DNA from: CAVURS01 sp963834425
GTDB taxonomy: Bacteria; Actinomycetota; Actinomycetes; Actinomycetales; CAVURS01
Direction: 5' to 3'
Length of the DNA: 64,000 bases
NCBI GenBank assembly: GCA_963834425.1
Contig: CAWIBR010000004.1
Span: 62,001-126,000 of the forward strand
The notes below the pieces were generated by a model that was not told the origin of the DNA, did no database searches, and saw only the letters and a program-made list of their open reading frames with translations. The translations under genes and the position numbers were made by a program. This document shows, in pieces, positions 51,935 through 61,704 of this stretch. Positions within the stretch are counted from its first letter, which is position 1. Each line of letters starts with the position of its first letter.

Positions 51935-52564
51935 TCAGTCGATGACGCGGGCCAGCACCTCGATGACGCCGGACCGCAGCTCGGCCGCGGCCGTCGGGTC
52001 ACCGGCCAGATGCCGCCAGAGCGCCTGCTGGAAGAGCCCGTCGAAGATCGCGTACATGACCGGTGAGGTCACGGCGAGCCGGGCCTGACGCAGCTCGGCG
52101 TAGCGCGTTGCAATCCGCCAGATCATCCGCTCGAGGCTGTCGTCGATCGCGGCCACGTCGGACCGGAACGACTCCTCGAAGAGTGACTGCGCCCTCAGGT
52201 CGTACCAGAGCCGGTGCAGGAGAGCGTCTTCGACCAGAGTCTGTTGCAGTGCAGCAATGAACCCAACTTCCAGCGCGCGCGGGGTCCGCGCCGTGGCGAC
52301 GACCTCGTCGTACCGCTGCACGCAGTGCGCTTTGTACTGCCGCACGCAGTGCGTGATCAGGTCGACCTTGTCGGTGAAGTAGTAATGCAGGACGCCATGG
52401 GAGAACTCAGAGTTCTGGGCGATCTCGCGCAGGCTGGTCCGCGCGTAGCCGAGCTCGGACAGAGTCTGCAGTGCCGCGTCGGCCAACTGGGACCGTCGCT
52501 CGGCGAACTTGTCGACCTGCCGGCGCGAGATCCGCTCCGAGCGCTGGTCGCTGATGGTCGTCAC
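51935..52564 (-). CDS. TetR-family transcriptional regulator
   Basis: 209 aa. N-terminal HTH (about 27-70: LADAALQTLSELGYARTSLR, EIAQNSEFSHGVLHYYFTDK) and a C-terminal ligand domain of TetR_C type. Start GTG 52564, 8 nt after TAGACT. Converges on the efflux operon but is divergent from the SDR operon, and a palindrome lies between the two starts, so it most likely represses the SDR-reductase-ligase genes, with an acyl or acyl-CoA ligand as a reasonable guess. Confidence 0.92.
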   Translation of the reverse strand: MTTISDQRSERISRRQVDKFAERRSQLADAALQTLSELGYARTSLREIAQNSEFSHGVLHYYFTDKVDLITHCVRQYKAHCVQRYDEVVATARTPRALEVGFIAALQQTLVEDALLHRLWYDLRAQSLFEESFRSDVAAIDDSLERMIWRIATRYAELRQARLAVTSPVMYAIFDGLFQQALWRHLAGDPTAAAELRSGVIEVLARVID

Positions 52565-52572
52565 GAGGCCGG

Positions 52573-52578
52573 AGTCTA
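52573..52578 (-). promoter_or_regulatory. -10 element TAGACT for leaderless tetR
   Basis: TAGACT (minus) ends 8 nt before GTG 52564, one base longer than most boxes here. Confidence 0.4.
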
Positions 52579-52612
52579 TCCCGGCCTCTGGACGAGCGGT
52601 CAGAATTTCTTT

Positions 52613-52644
52613 GACGAGTGTCCAAGAAAATCTTGACAGTCGTC
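52613..52644. promoter_or_regulatory. Candidate TetR operator with overlapping -35
   Basis: GACGAGTGTCCAAGA - AAA - TCTTGACAGTCGTC: the right arm reversed (GACGACTGTCAAGA) matches the left but for one substitution and one extra C. The right arm includes a perfect -35 TTGACA (52633-52638) pointing toward the SDR gene, so binding would block that promoter. Confidence 0.65.
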
Positions 52645-52720
52645 CAGGGACGCATCCAGGCTGTCACCCAGCAGCCCCGGGTGACCGCCACCGTCGTCGA
52701 TTCCCTTGGAGGACAGTCGA

Positions 52721-53524
52721 ATGAGCGTGTTTGACCTCAACGGACGCACCGCGCTCGTCACCGGAGGAGCCCGCGGGCTCGGTGCCGGTATGGCGGCCGC
52801 CCTCGCGGCAGCGGGGGCGGCCGTGATGATCGGAGACCTCCTCGACGACGAGGGACAGAAGACCGCGGGTTCGCTCGGGGAGTCCGGAGGTCGGGCCGCC
52901 TTCACCCACCTGGATGTGACCGACGAGGCCAGCTGGGAGAGCGCCGTCTCGGCGACCGTGGCCGAGCTGGGCGGCCTGGACATCCTGGTCAACAACGCCG
53001 GCATCGAGATCTCCTCGCTGATCGCCGACATCGACCCGGCCGACCTGCGCAAGATGCTGGACGTCAACGTGGTCGGCACCGCCCTGGGGATCAAGCACGG
53101 GCTGCGGGCGATGCGCCCGGACGGCGCAGCCGGTAGCGGAGGCTCGATCATCAACATCGCCTCGGTCGCCGCGACCATCGCCTTCCCCGGCATCGCGGGC
53201 TACTCGGCGAGCAAGTCGGCGGTCGACCGGCTCACCCGGATCGCGGCCATGGAGTCCGGCAAGCTCGGCTACGGCGTGCGGGTCAACTGCGTCTACCCCG
53301 GGCTCGTGGCCACCGAGATGGGGGTCGGCCTGGCCAACGACATGGTCAGCCTGGGGCTCGCGGCCGACGTCCAGGAAGCCATCGGCGGCGTGGTCACGGC
53401 GACCCCGCTCGGCCGGCTCGGCGAGGTTCCTGACATGGCCGACGCGGTCGTCTTCCTGGCGTCCGATGCGGCTCGGTTCATCACCGGCGCCGGGCTGCCG
53501 GTCGACGGCGGGATGGGGATGTGA
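52721..53524 (+). CDS. Short-chain dehydrogenase/reductase (classical SDR)
   Basis: 267 aa NAD(P)-dependent oxidoreductase. Cofactor motif TALVTGGARGLGAGMA (TGxxxGxG), Asp at GDLLDD favouring NAD, NNAG at about 87-90, catalytic Ser in NIASVAA and Tyr-x3-Lys in YSASKSA, ending VDGGMGM. GGAGGA lies 9 nt before ATG 52721. Resembles hydroxysteroid/3-hydroxyacyl dehydrogenases. First gene of a three-gene operon with a reductase and an acyl ligase. Confidence 0.94.
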   Translation: MSVFDLNGRTALVTGGARGLGAGMAAALAAAGAAVMIGDLLDDEGQKTAGSLGESGGRAAFTHLDVTDEASWESAVSATVAELGGLDILVNNAGIEISSLIADIDPADLRKMLDVNVVGTALGIKHGLRAMRPDGAAGSGGSIINIASVAATIAFPGIAGYSASKSAVDRLTRIAAMESGKLGYGVRVNCVYPGLVATEMGVGLANDMVSLGLAADVQEAIGGVVTATPLGRLGEVPDMADAVVFLASDAARFITGAGLPVDGGMGM

Positions 53525-54660
53525 CCATGGCTTCCACCACCAAACCGGTTGTCGTCTATGGCGCTTCGGGCTACACCGGCCGCCTGGTCTGCGAGTACCT
53601 CCGCGAGTACGGCGTGCCCTTCACCGCCGCCGGGCGCAGCGCGGACCGGATCCGGTCATCGATGGAGACCAACGTCTCCGGCATCGAGACCGCGGATTAC
53701 GAGGTCGCCGAGGTCACCCACGATGTCGGTTCGTTGACCGACCTGTTCAGCGGCGCATCGGTCGTGCTCAACACGGTCGGGCCGTTCAGCCAGTTCGGTC
53801 CGGAGGTGGTCCAGGCCGCGCTGGCAGCCGGGTGTCACTACACCGACACCACGGGCGAGCAGGACTGGCTGATGACCTGCGACGACAAGTACGGCGCGGA
53901 CTTCGCCGCCGCCGGGCTGCTGCTCTCCCCCGGCATCGCGCAGATGTACACGACGAGCGAGATCGCCGCGCAGCTGTGCCTGGAGACGCCCGGCCTGGAC
54001 ACGCTCGATGTCGCGGTGTTCTGGGGTGGCAGCCCGACCATCGCCTCGACCCGCACCATCCTGGTCAACGCCGCGACCTCGGCCGCGCACTACCTCGAGC
54101 ACAACCAGTACGTGCCGTTCGACCCGGGCCAGGGCCTGGTGTCCCTCGTCGTCCCCGGGCAGCACGAGCTGGCCCTGTCGCTGCCGTGGGGCGGCATGTC
54201 GCACCCGGTCTGGTTCAAGCGTGACCCGCGGGTGGCCAACGTCAAGGCGCAGGGCGGGGTGTTCAACACCGCGCTGATGAACGGCGTGCCGCAGATCGTG
54301 GCCGCTGCGCTCGAAGCGACCAAGGACATGAACGCCGAGGACCGCGACGCGGCCCTGACCGCCACCGCCGCGCAGGTGATGAACACCATGCCGCCGCGGG
54401 AGAACCCGCGGATCAACAAGTCGCTGGACTCCGTGCACGCCTCGGGACCGCTCGGGCGCGCGCACTGTGTCATCCACGGCAACCAGAACTACAAGCAGAC
54501 CGGGCTGATGCAGGCCTACGCGGCGTACTCGTTGCTGCAGCAGGCACCCAAGCGAGTGGGCTTCGCCTCGGGCTGTCAGGCCCTCGGGCACCGCGAGCTG
54601 CTCGGCGTCCTGCGCAGCTTCGGTCTGGTCATGGAGCCGGTCCTGACGGTCCAACGGTGA
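53521..54660 (+). CDS. Saccharopine dehydrogenase-like NAD(P)-binding reductase
   Basis: 379 aa. N-terminal Rossmann VVVYGASGYTGRLVCEYL, then VVLNTVGPFSQFGPEVVQAALAAGCHYTDTTGEQDW, the hallmark of the saccharopine-dehydrogenase/trans-acting enoyl reductase family. C-terminal part (GCQALGHRELLGVLRSFGL) also fits. True lysine metabolism is unlikely; a lipid, polyketide or steroid ketone/enoyl substrate fits the neighbours better. GTG 53521 overlaps the SDR stop as GTGA. Confidence 0.88.
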   Translation: MTMASTTKPVVVYGASGYTGRLVCEYLREYGVPFTAAGRSADRIRSSMETNVSGIETADYEVAEVTHDVGSLTDLFSGASVVLNTVGPFSQFGPEVVQAALAAGCHYTDTTGEQDWLMTCDDKYGADFAAAGLLLSPGIAQMYTTSEIAAQLCLETPGLDTLDVAVFWGGSPTIASTRTILVNAATSAAHYLEHNQYVPFDPGQGLVSLVVPGQHELALSLPWGGMSHPVWFKRDPRVANVKAQGGVFNTALMNGVPQIVAAALEATKDMNAEDRDAALTATAAQVMNTMPPRENPRINKSLDSVHASGPLGRAHCVIHGNQNYKQTGLMQAYAAYSLLQQAPKRVGFASGCQALGHRELLGVLRSFGLVMEPVLTVQR

Positions 54661-54688
54661 TCGTGATGAGTGGCGTAGGGGGCTGCTC

Positions 54689-56234
54689 ATGCGACTGACG
54701 GACTATCTGGACAAGGGCGCGTCCCTGGGGCGGGACGCGCCCTGTCTGCGGATGGGCGATGCGACGCTGTCGTACGGCGAGGTGCAGGCCCTCAGCAACC
54801 GGGTGGCCCACGCCCTGCAGCGGTCGGGGGTGCGGACCGGCGACAAGGTCGCGATCCTGTCGGCGAATGACCCGATCGCCTTCAGCCTGCGTCTTCGGCA
54901 TCGCCCGCGCGGGTGCGGTCTGGTGCCCGGTCAACCCCCGCAGCGAGGCGGCCGAAAACCGTGAGCTGCTCGACCTTTTCGACTGCTCGTGCCTGATCTA
55001 CCAGAGCGCCTTCGAACCACTCGTCGCCCAGATCCGCGACCAGCTACCCAAGCTCACGACGCTGGTCTGCCTCGACGGCTCGAGCGAGAGAGCAACGTCG
55101 TTCGGCCAGTGGCTGGCCGGAGCGTCCGACTCGCCGTACAGCTCGGTGCTCGACGTGGAGCGGCCGGGCGACCTCGCCATGCTCGTCGGCACCGGGGGCA
55201 CAACGGGTCGACCCAAGGGCGTGATGTTGACCGGGGGCAACCTCGAGACGATGTCGGCGATCACGTTGATGAGCTACCCCTACGAGGGCCGGCCGGTCTA
55301 TCTCGCGCTCGCGCCGTTGACCCATGCCGCCGGCGTGCTGTGCTTCCCGATCATGACCCTGGGCGGCTGCGTCGTCGTGATGCCGAAGCCCGACCTGGAG
55401 GAGTTCCTGCGGCTGGTGCCGGCCGAGGGCGTCACGCACACCTTCCTGCCGCCGACGCTGATCTACATGCTGCTGAGCCATCCGCTGACGCCGGGCACGG
55501 ATTTCGGCTCGCTGCAATGCTTTTGGTACGGCGCGGCCCCGATCTCGCCCGCAAAGCTCGAGGAGGCCATCGGGGCGTTCGGGCCGGTCATGGCGCAGCT
55601 CTTCGGCCAGAGCGAGGCGCCCATGATGATTTCGACGATGGCCCCACGAGACCACTTCGCCGAGGACGGCAGCGTTGCCCGCCAACGGCTCTCGTCGGCC
55701 GGACGACCCGCGCCGCTGGTGACGGTCGCCGTGATGGACGACCAGGGCCGGCTGCTCGACGCCGGCGAGCGCGGTGAGATCGTGGTGCGCAGCTCGCTGG
55801 TCATGGCCGGCTACTACAAGAACCCCGAGGCCACGGACGAGGCGTCCCGGTACGGCTGGCATCACACCGGCGACATCGGCTACCTGGACGACGACAACTA
55901 CCTCTTCATCGTCGACCGGGCCAAGGACATGATCATCACGGGCGGCTTCAACGTCTACTCGATCGAGGTCGAGCAGGCCCTGTTGGCGCACCCCGACATC
56001 CAGGACTGCGCCGTCGTCGGGCTGCCGGACGAGAAGTGGGGCGAGCGGATCACGGCCGTGCTCCAGGTCCGCGACGGCCGGACCGTCGAGGCCGCCGACG
56101 TACAAGCGTTCGTGAAGTCGCGGATCGGCAGCGTCAAGACGCCCAAGCAGGTCGAGATCTGGCCCGACCTGCCACGCTCCAAGGTCGGCAAGGTGCTCAA
56201 GGCCGAGATCAAGGCCACCCTGCTCCAGCCCTGA
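54689..56234 (+). CDS. Acyl-CoA synthetase (AMP-forming), frameshifted near 54890
   Basis: About 514 aa when repaired. Phosphate loop GTGGTTGRPKGVMLTGGN, A5 FGQSEAPM, A7 HHTGDIGYLDDDNYLFIVDR, A8 KDMIITGGFNVYSIEVE, catalytic Lys in PRSKVGKVLKAEI. The start (ATG 54689, AGGGGG 6 nt upstream, MRLTDYLDKG) and the first 66 residues are in one frame; CVFGIARAGAVWCPVNP onward is in another, the shift falling at 54885-54895. Probably activates a carboxylic acid processed by the two reductases. Last gene of the operon. Confidence 0.9.
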
Positions 56235-56241
56235 CCCGCGC

Positions 56242-56323
56242 TTTGGCCGTCGAAACCGGACTCCGTGCCCGAAATATCCCCCGCCCAACCCGGATTCGAC
56301 GGCCAAACCCGGAGTCGACGGCC
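56242..56323. terminator. Inverted repeat between convergent ligase and clpC genes
   Basis: TTTGGCCGTCGAAACCGG (56242-56259) pairs with CCGGATTCGACGGCCAAA (56290-56307) at 17 of 18 positions; a third partial copy CCGGAGTCGACGGCC follows at 56309-56323. The 30 nt loop contains AAATAT, a rare AT patch. Probably ends the ligase operon. Confidence 0.6.
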
Positions 56324-56409
56324 ACGACAAGCAGGCGGGGGACGACGAAGGGCCCGGCCACGCGGGATTCGCGTGACCGGGCCCCTGTCGCTAGCGGGTA
56401 CGGCGGGTG

Positions 56410-58973
56410 TTACTCGGCGGCGGCTGCTGCTGCTCCGCCGTCGGTCGGGTCCACCGGACCGGGCTCGGCCGGACCGCTGGCCACCGCAGCCTCGACCGCC
56501 GGGGCGTCCGGGATCGTGGCCTTCGGGCTGCCGACGAAGGTGAACTGCGCGTCCTTCTCGGCCCCGTCGGTGTCGACCAGCACGATCGAGCCCGGCTTGA
56601 GCTCGCCGTAGAGGATCTTCTCCGACAGCACGTCCTCGACGTCGCGCTGGATGGTGCGACGCAGCGGCCGGGCCCCGAGGACGGGGTCGTAGCCCTTGGT
56701 CGCGAGCAGGACCTTCGCGGCGGGCGTGAGCTCGATGCCCATGTCCTTGTCGCGCAGGCGCTCGTCCAGCTTGGCGAGCATGAGGTCGACGATCTCGATG
56801 ATCTCCTCTTGGGTCAGCTGCGGGAAGACGATGGTGTCGTCCACGCGGTTGAGGAACTCCGGGCGGAAGTGCTGCTTGAGCTCGTCGATCACGCGGTTCT
56901 TCATCCGCTCGTAGCCGCTCTTGGTGTCCGCGCCCGACGCGAAGCCGAGGCTCTGACCCTTGGCGATGTCCCTCGTGCCGAGGTTCGTCGTCATGATGAT
57001 CACGGTGTTCTTGAAGTCCACCGAACGGCCCTGGCTGTCGGTCAGGCGACCGTCCTCCAGGATCTGCAGCAGCGAGTTGAAGATGTCCGGGTGGGCCTTC
57101 TCGACCTCGTCGAACAGGACCACCGAGAACGGCTTGCGCCGCACCTTCTCGGTCAGCTGGCCGCCCTCCTCGTAGCCGACGTAGCCGGGAGGCGAGCCGA
57201 ACAGCCGCGAGACGGTGTGCTTCTCGGAGAACTCGCTCATGTCGAGCTGGATCAGCGAGTCCTCGTCGCCGAACAGGAACTCCGCGAGCGCCTTGGCCAG
57301 CTCGGTCTTACCGACACCGGTCGGGCCGGCGAAGATGAACGAGCCACCGGGACGCTTGGGGTCCTTCAACCCCGCACGAGTACGGCGGATGGCCTGCGAG
57401 AGCGCCTTGATCGCGTCGTTCTGGCCGACGATCCGCTTGTGCAGCTCGTCCTCCATGCGCAGCAGCCGGGCGGACTCCTCCTCGGTCAGCTTGAAGACCG
57501 GGATGCCCGTGGCCGTGGCCAGGACCTCCGCGATGAGCTCCTCGTTGACCTCGGCGACGATGTCCATGTCGCCGGCCTTCCACTGCTTCTCGCGGTCGGC
57601 CTTCTCACCGAGCAGGCGCTTCTCGGCATCGCGCAGCGACGCGGCCTTCTCGAAGTCCTGCGCGTCGATCGCCGACTCCTTCTCGCGACGCGTGTGCGCG
57701 ATCCGCTCGTCGAACTCGCGCAGGTCCGGCGGCGCCGTCATCCGGCGGATCCGCAGTCGGGCGCCGGCCTCGTCGATCAGGTCGATCGCCTTGTCCGGCA
57801 GGAACCGGTCGTTGACGTAGCGGTCGGCCAGCGTGGCCGCGCTCACCAGCGCCGCGTCCGTGATGGACACCCGGTGGTGCGCCTCGTAGCGGTCGCGCAG
57901 ACCCTTGAGGATCTCGATCGTGTGCGCCAGCGTCGGCTCGGCCACCTGGATCGGCTGGAACCGGCGCTCGAGCGCGGCGTCCTTCTCGACGTACTTGCGG
58001 TACTCGTCGAGGGTCGTCGCACCGATCGTCTGCAGCTCACCGCGGGCCAGCATCGGCTTGAGGATGCTCGCCGCGTCGATCGCGCCCTCGGCGGCGCCCG
58101 CGCCGACGAGCGTGTGCATCTCGTCGATGAACAGGATGATGTCGCCGCGGGTGCGGATCTCCTTGAGGACCTTCTTCAGCCGCTCCTCGAAGTCACCGCG
58201 GTAGCGGCTGCCGGCCACCAGCGCGCCGAGGTCGAGCGTGTAGAGCTGCTTGTCCTTCAGCGTCTCCGGCACCTCGCCCTTGACGATGGCCTGCGAGAGG
58301 CCCTCGACGACGGCGGTCTTGCCGACGCCGGGCTCCCCGATGAGGACCGGGTTGTTCTTGGTCCGGCGGGACAGGACCTGCATGACCCGCTCGATCTCCT
58401 TCTCGCGCCCGATGACCGGGTCGAGCTTGCCCTCGCGGGCGGCCTGGGTCAGGTTGCGGCCGAACTGGTCGAGCACCAGCGAGCCGGACGGGCTGCCCTC
58501 GGCCGGGCCGCCGGCGGTCTGCGGCTCCTTGCCCTGGTAGCCGGACAGCAGCTGGATGACCTGCTGGCGGACCCGGTTGAGGTCGGCGCCGAGCTTGACC
58601 AGCACCTGGGCCGCGACACCTTCGCCCTCACGGATCAGGCCGAGCAGGATGTGCTCGGTGCCGATGTAGTTGTGGCCCAGCTGCAGCGCCTCGCGCAGGC
58701 TCAGCTCGAGGACCTTCTTGGCCCGCGGGCGTGAAGGGGATGTGGCCGGACGGGCGCGTTCTGGCCCTGGCCGATGATCTCCTGCACCTGCTCGCGGACG
58801 GCATCCAGCGAGATGCCGAGGCTCTCCAGAGCCTTGGCGGCGACGCCTTCGCCCTCGTGGATCAGCCCGAGCAGGATGTGCTCGGTGCCGATGTAGTTGT
58901 GGTTGAGCATCCGGGCCTCTTCTTGCGCCAGGACGACAACCCGTCGGGCTCGGTCGGTGAATCTCTCGAACAT
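56410..58973 (-). CDS. clpC: ATP-dependent Clp protease ATP-binding subunit ClpC, two one-base insertions
   Basis: About 850 aa AAA+ unfoldase for ClpP. Double Clp-N repeat (RFTDRARRVVVLAQEEARML, then REALQLGHNYIGTEHILLGL), NBD1 Walker A GEPGVGKTA, UVR region EKAASLRDAEKRLL, NBD2 Walker A GPTGVGKTE, ending with a C-terminal Ala-rich tail. Between the two Clp-N repeats the frame shifts twice: expected APSGHIPFTPRAKKVLE is broken by an extra C at about 58752 and another at about 58729. ClpC is essential in related actinobacteria and both events are C-run insertions, so these are read errors. GAGGAG lies 8 nt before ATG 58973. Confidence 0.95.
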
Positions 58974-59097
58974 GCTGCGCGCTCCTCGCCGGGGCGGCCG
59001 TTCGGGTGAGGACTGCCCTCACCCGTCTGGGCCAACTTCGATGCTATCTGCCGTAGCCAACTACCTCCTCGGCACGACTGTTCCGTTACCTGAGGCC

Positions 59098-59114
59098 GTT
59101 CGCCTGCGGCGTAC
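59098..59114. promoter_or_regulatory. ClgR-like box upstream of clpC
   Basis: GTTCGCCTGCGGCGTAC fits the actinobacterial ClgR pattern GTTCGC-N5-GCG-plus-AC-type ending. It is 125 bp upstream of the clpC start; TAGCAT and TACGGC on the minus strand between 59042 and 59056 are -10 candidates. ClgR activates clpC and clpP in Streptomyces and Corynebacterium. Confidence 0.55.
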
Positions 59115-59156
59115 CAGCTTGTTCGCCGGCGGGTCCGCCCGCGGTAGGCCCGTCGG

Positions 59157-60396
59157 ATGAACCTCAGGAAGCGCCCTCGGGCGGCCGACTCTGTGTGTTA
59201 TGCGCCGTCCAGGCGGGGCGCGCGCTCGACCAAGCGGACACGCCTCAAGGTTGGCGGCAAGTTCTTCCTTGCCGTCGGAATCGTGCTGCTCGCCATGCTC
59301 GGCGTGACCGCCAGCGGCGCCTTCGGGCTGGCCCGGATGAAGACCCAGGTCAACCAGCCTGTACGACGACAACATCGTCACCTGCCAGGCGACGACCGGT
59401 CTCGAGCTCGCCCTCGACCACGTGGAGAAGGCGGCGCTGGAGCAGATCGCGACCATCGACCCGGCCCGGCAGGCCACGCTGGATCGGCAGCTCGACGAGA
59501 AGCTGATCCCGCGACGTCGGGCAACGCTGATACCGGGTGGAGCAGCTGATCGCCACGCGACCCGCGATGCCCCGGCAGCGGATCGGCGCCATCCGGCGTG
59601 GACTTCGACCAGTACCTCGCCCTGCGGCGGGCCGGCGACTACTACGCGGCGGTGGCGAGGACGCCCGGACTCGGTCGTCGCGGCCAGGACCGCCGACCCT
59701 GTTCGGGCAGATGAATCGGCGTCGCCGAGGTCCTGCGCGAGGTCGAGGTGCGGGAGGCCAAGGCAGCCGACCGGTCGGCCGAGCGGACCTACCAGTCGAC
59801 CCTGCGTCAGGCTGGTCGTGGGCTCCGCGGCCTCCCTGCTCGTTGGGCTCGGCGTGGTGCTGCTGCTCATCCGCAGCCTGGTGCCGCGGATCCGCAGCTA
59901 CTCCCTCTTCGCCGGCCAGATCGCGTCCGGGGCCGGACGCCGACCAGCTCACGGTCCGGGCGGAACGACGAGCTGTCCGACCTCGGGCTGGCGCTCAACG
60001 ACATGGTGGCTGCCCGGGAGCAGCTCCGCTCGGACGAGGGCGCGCAGACCGAGTTCATCGAGACCCTGCAGGCCACCGCCTCCGAGGACGAGGCCCACAG
60101 CCTGCTCAAGCGGCACATCGAGCGCTCGCTGCCCGGCAGCGGGGTGACCGTCCTGACCCGCAACAACAGCGGCAACCGGCTCGAAGCAGCGACCGACCCG
60201 GGCGAGGGCGACCCGCTCGGCGGTCCGGCTGGTCGGCGCCGAGCCGCGCGCCTGCCTGGCCGTGCGGCTGGGCCGGCCCCACAGGGAGGGCAACGCGAGC
60301 CAGCTGCTCGAGTGCTCGGTCTGCGTGGCCGGCGCCCAGCGGACCACCTGCGAGCCGCTCCTGGTCAGCCAACACGCGCGCTCGGCGGATCGATGA
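59157..60396 (+). CDS. Sensor protein N-terminus (4HB_MCP/HAMP-like, probably GGDEF-type), many frameshifts, truncated
   Basis: Pieces in all three frames spell one protein: KVGGKFFLAVGIVLLAMLGV (helix 1), FGLARMKTQV, an extracellular four-helix bundle (TTGLELALDHVEKAALEQIA), SAASLLVGLGVVLLLIRSLV (helix 2), a HAMP-like linker (DELSDLGLALNDMVAAREQL), then EFIETLQATASEDEAHSLLK and VTVLTRNNSGNRLEAATDP, a GAF-like start. The C-rich ECSVC...TTCEPLLV segment is typical of actinobacterial GGDEF receptors. Homology stops right after it near 60370; the frame ends at 60396 and no GGDEF domain follows. At least seven one-base shifts. Divergent from clpC. Confidence 0.65.
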
Positions 60397-60564
60397 ATTC
60401 GTCGCGATGCTTCCGCGAGGTGAAACCATCCATCCGCAGCCATCGTCACGGCCGAAGTAGCCCGCACCAATTCGCGCTCCGCTGAAGCAGTCGGCCCCCG
60501 GCTACCGATCTGCCGTGATGGGTGCCTCGACGGCCGCCGTGTGGTCGGGCAATCTGTCGCACGT

Positions 60565-61617
60565 GTGAGATGGTTGGTCGGCGTCGCGGTCGTAATCGCT
60601 TTGGCGGCGTGTTCCAGCAACAGTGGTCATGATGTCGCCGGTTCCTCGACGGCGCACGACGAGCGCGCCCGCGTCGCCAGCTGCGTTTCTGAGCCTGGCC
60701 AGCGGCGGGGATGGGCGCACTCTCGTCGAGTGGCGATCGAACGGTCAGCGTTTGCGCACGGTGCGCCTCGGCGCGGCGCTGAACTGTTGCGTGTCGCTGT
60801 CGCCCAACGGCACACGACTGCTCGTGTCGGATGACGATGATCAAATCCTCGATTTCCGCGGCAACGTCCTCACCCGCGGGTTGACGGTCGACGGCATCTG
60901 GGCGGACGACAGTCAGCATCTCGCGCGCTGCGACCGCACTCGCCGAGCCACCGCGCGTTTCCAGAGGTGCCGCCGATCTTCTGCTCATCGACCCGGGACA
61001 TGGCGCGCACGACGTCGCGGAGGTGTCCAATAGGCCCCGAAAGCGGACCCGAACTCTTGCGGTGCAGCATCACAGAAGGGAACGCGCTCATCGCCGAGAC
61101 AACATTCGGCCAGGCACGCGGAGTCATCCAGGTAGATCTTCACACCGGCGCGGCAACGAGACCGCGGTGGGCGCACCTCGGCGGCCGCGTCCAGTCGCTC
61201 GTCGCTGTTTCCGGGAACGGTCGCTATGCACTCGAGCTCGTGCTGGTTCCGCACTCATCAGCCCCGCATGGTCAGATCGTCGACACGAACACTGGTGCCG
61301 TAGTGGCACACACATACGGGCAGCCGGAGGGTCTGTCCTGGGACGGCCACGTCGTGCTCGAAGAAGACCCTCCAAGGCTCCAACTGCGGCTGACGGATTG
61401 GCGGACCCACGCGACGCTGTGGAGCGGGCATGCGGCCTCAACCGGCAAGCCATTCCCGGTGGAACAGGCGGCTATCGCGACGCTCCCAAATAGCGATGAC
61501 GTGGCACTCGTTGTCACACCGATCCCGCCACGCCCGCAACAGTTGTCGACCTTGTGGCTCATCGTCGGCAAACGAGCGACACGCCTATCCCAAACAACGC
61601 GCTGCTGCGTCAGCTGA
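60565..61617 (+). CDS. Unknown lipoprotein, possibly beta-propeller, frameshifted
   Basis: GTG 60565 starts VRWLVGVAVVIALAACSSNS, a signal peptide with lipobox ALAAC. Later blocks LASGGDGRTLVEWRSNGQRL, CCVSLSPNGTRLLVSDDDDQ, LVAVSGNGRYALELVLVPHS and VLEEDPPRLQLRLTDWRTHA lie in different frames and look like repeating beta blades. Stop 61615-61617. About 350 aa when joined; at least three shifts. Base composition is visibly less GC-rich than the rest of the window. Function unknown. Confidence 0.5.
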
Positions 61618-61637
61618 CGCAAACGACCTGACGCAGC
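61604..61637. terminator. Hairpin between convergent lipoprotein and hydrolase genes
   Basis: GCTGCGTCA (61604-61612) pairs with TGACGCAGC (61629-61637); the inner GCGTCAGCTGACGC is itself a palindrome. Overlaps the lipoprotein stop codon. Confidence 0.5.
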
Positions 61638-61704
61638 CATGACTACCGTGATGCATGCGTTGCTCTCTGAACCGCCGGCCGTCATTGGAGCTCGCACAGT
61701 GTGC

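Noticed and set aside
58700..58760. Programmed frameshifting in clpC
   Set aside because: Two +1 shifts at ordinary C runs without slippery heptamer or downstream structure, and similar shifts in many unrelated genes, point to sequence error.
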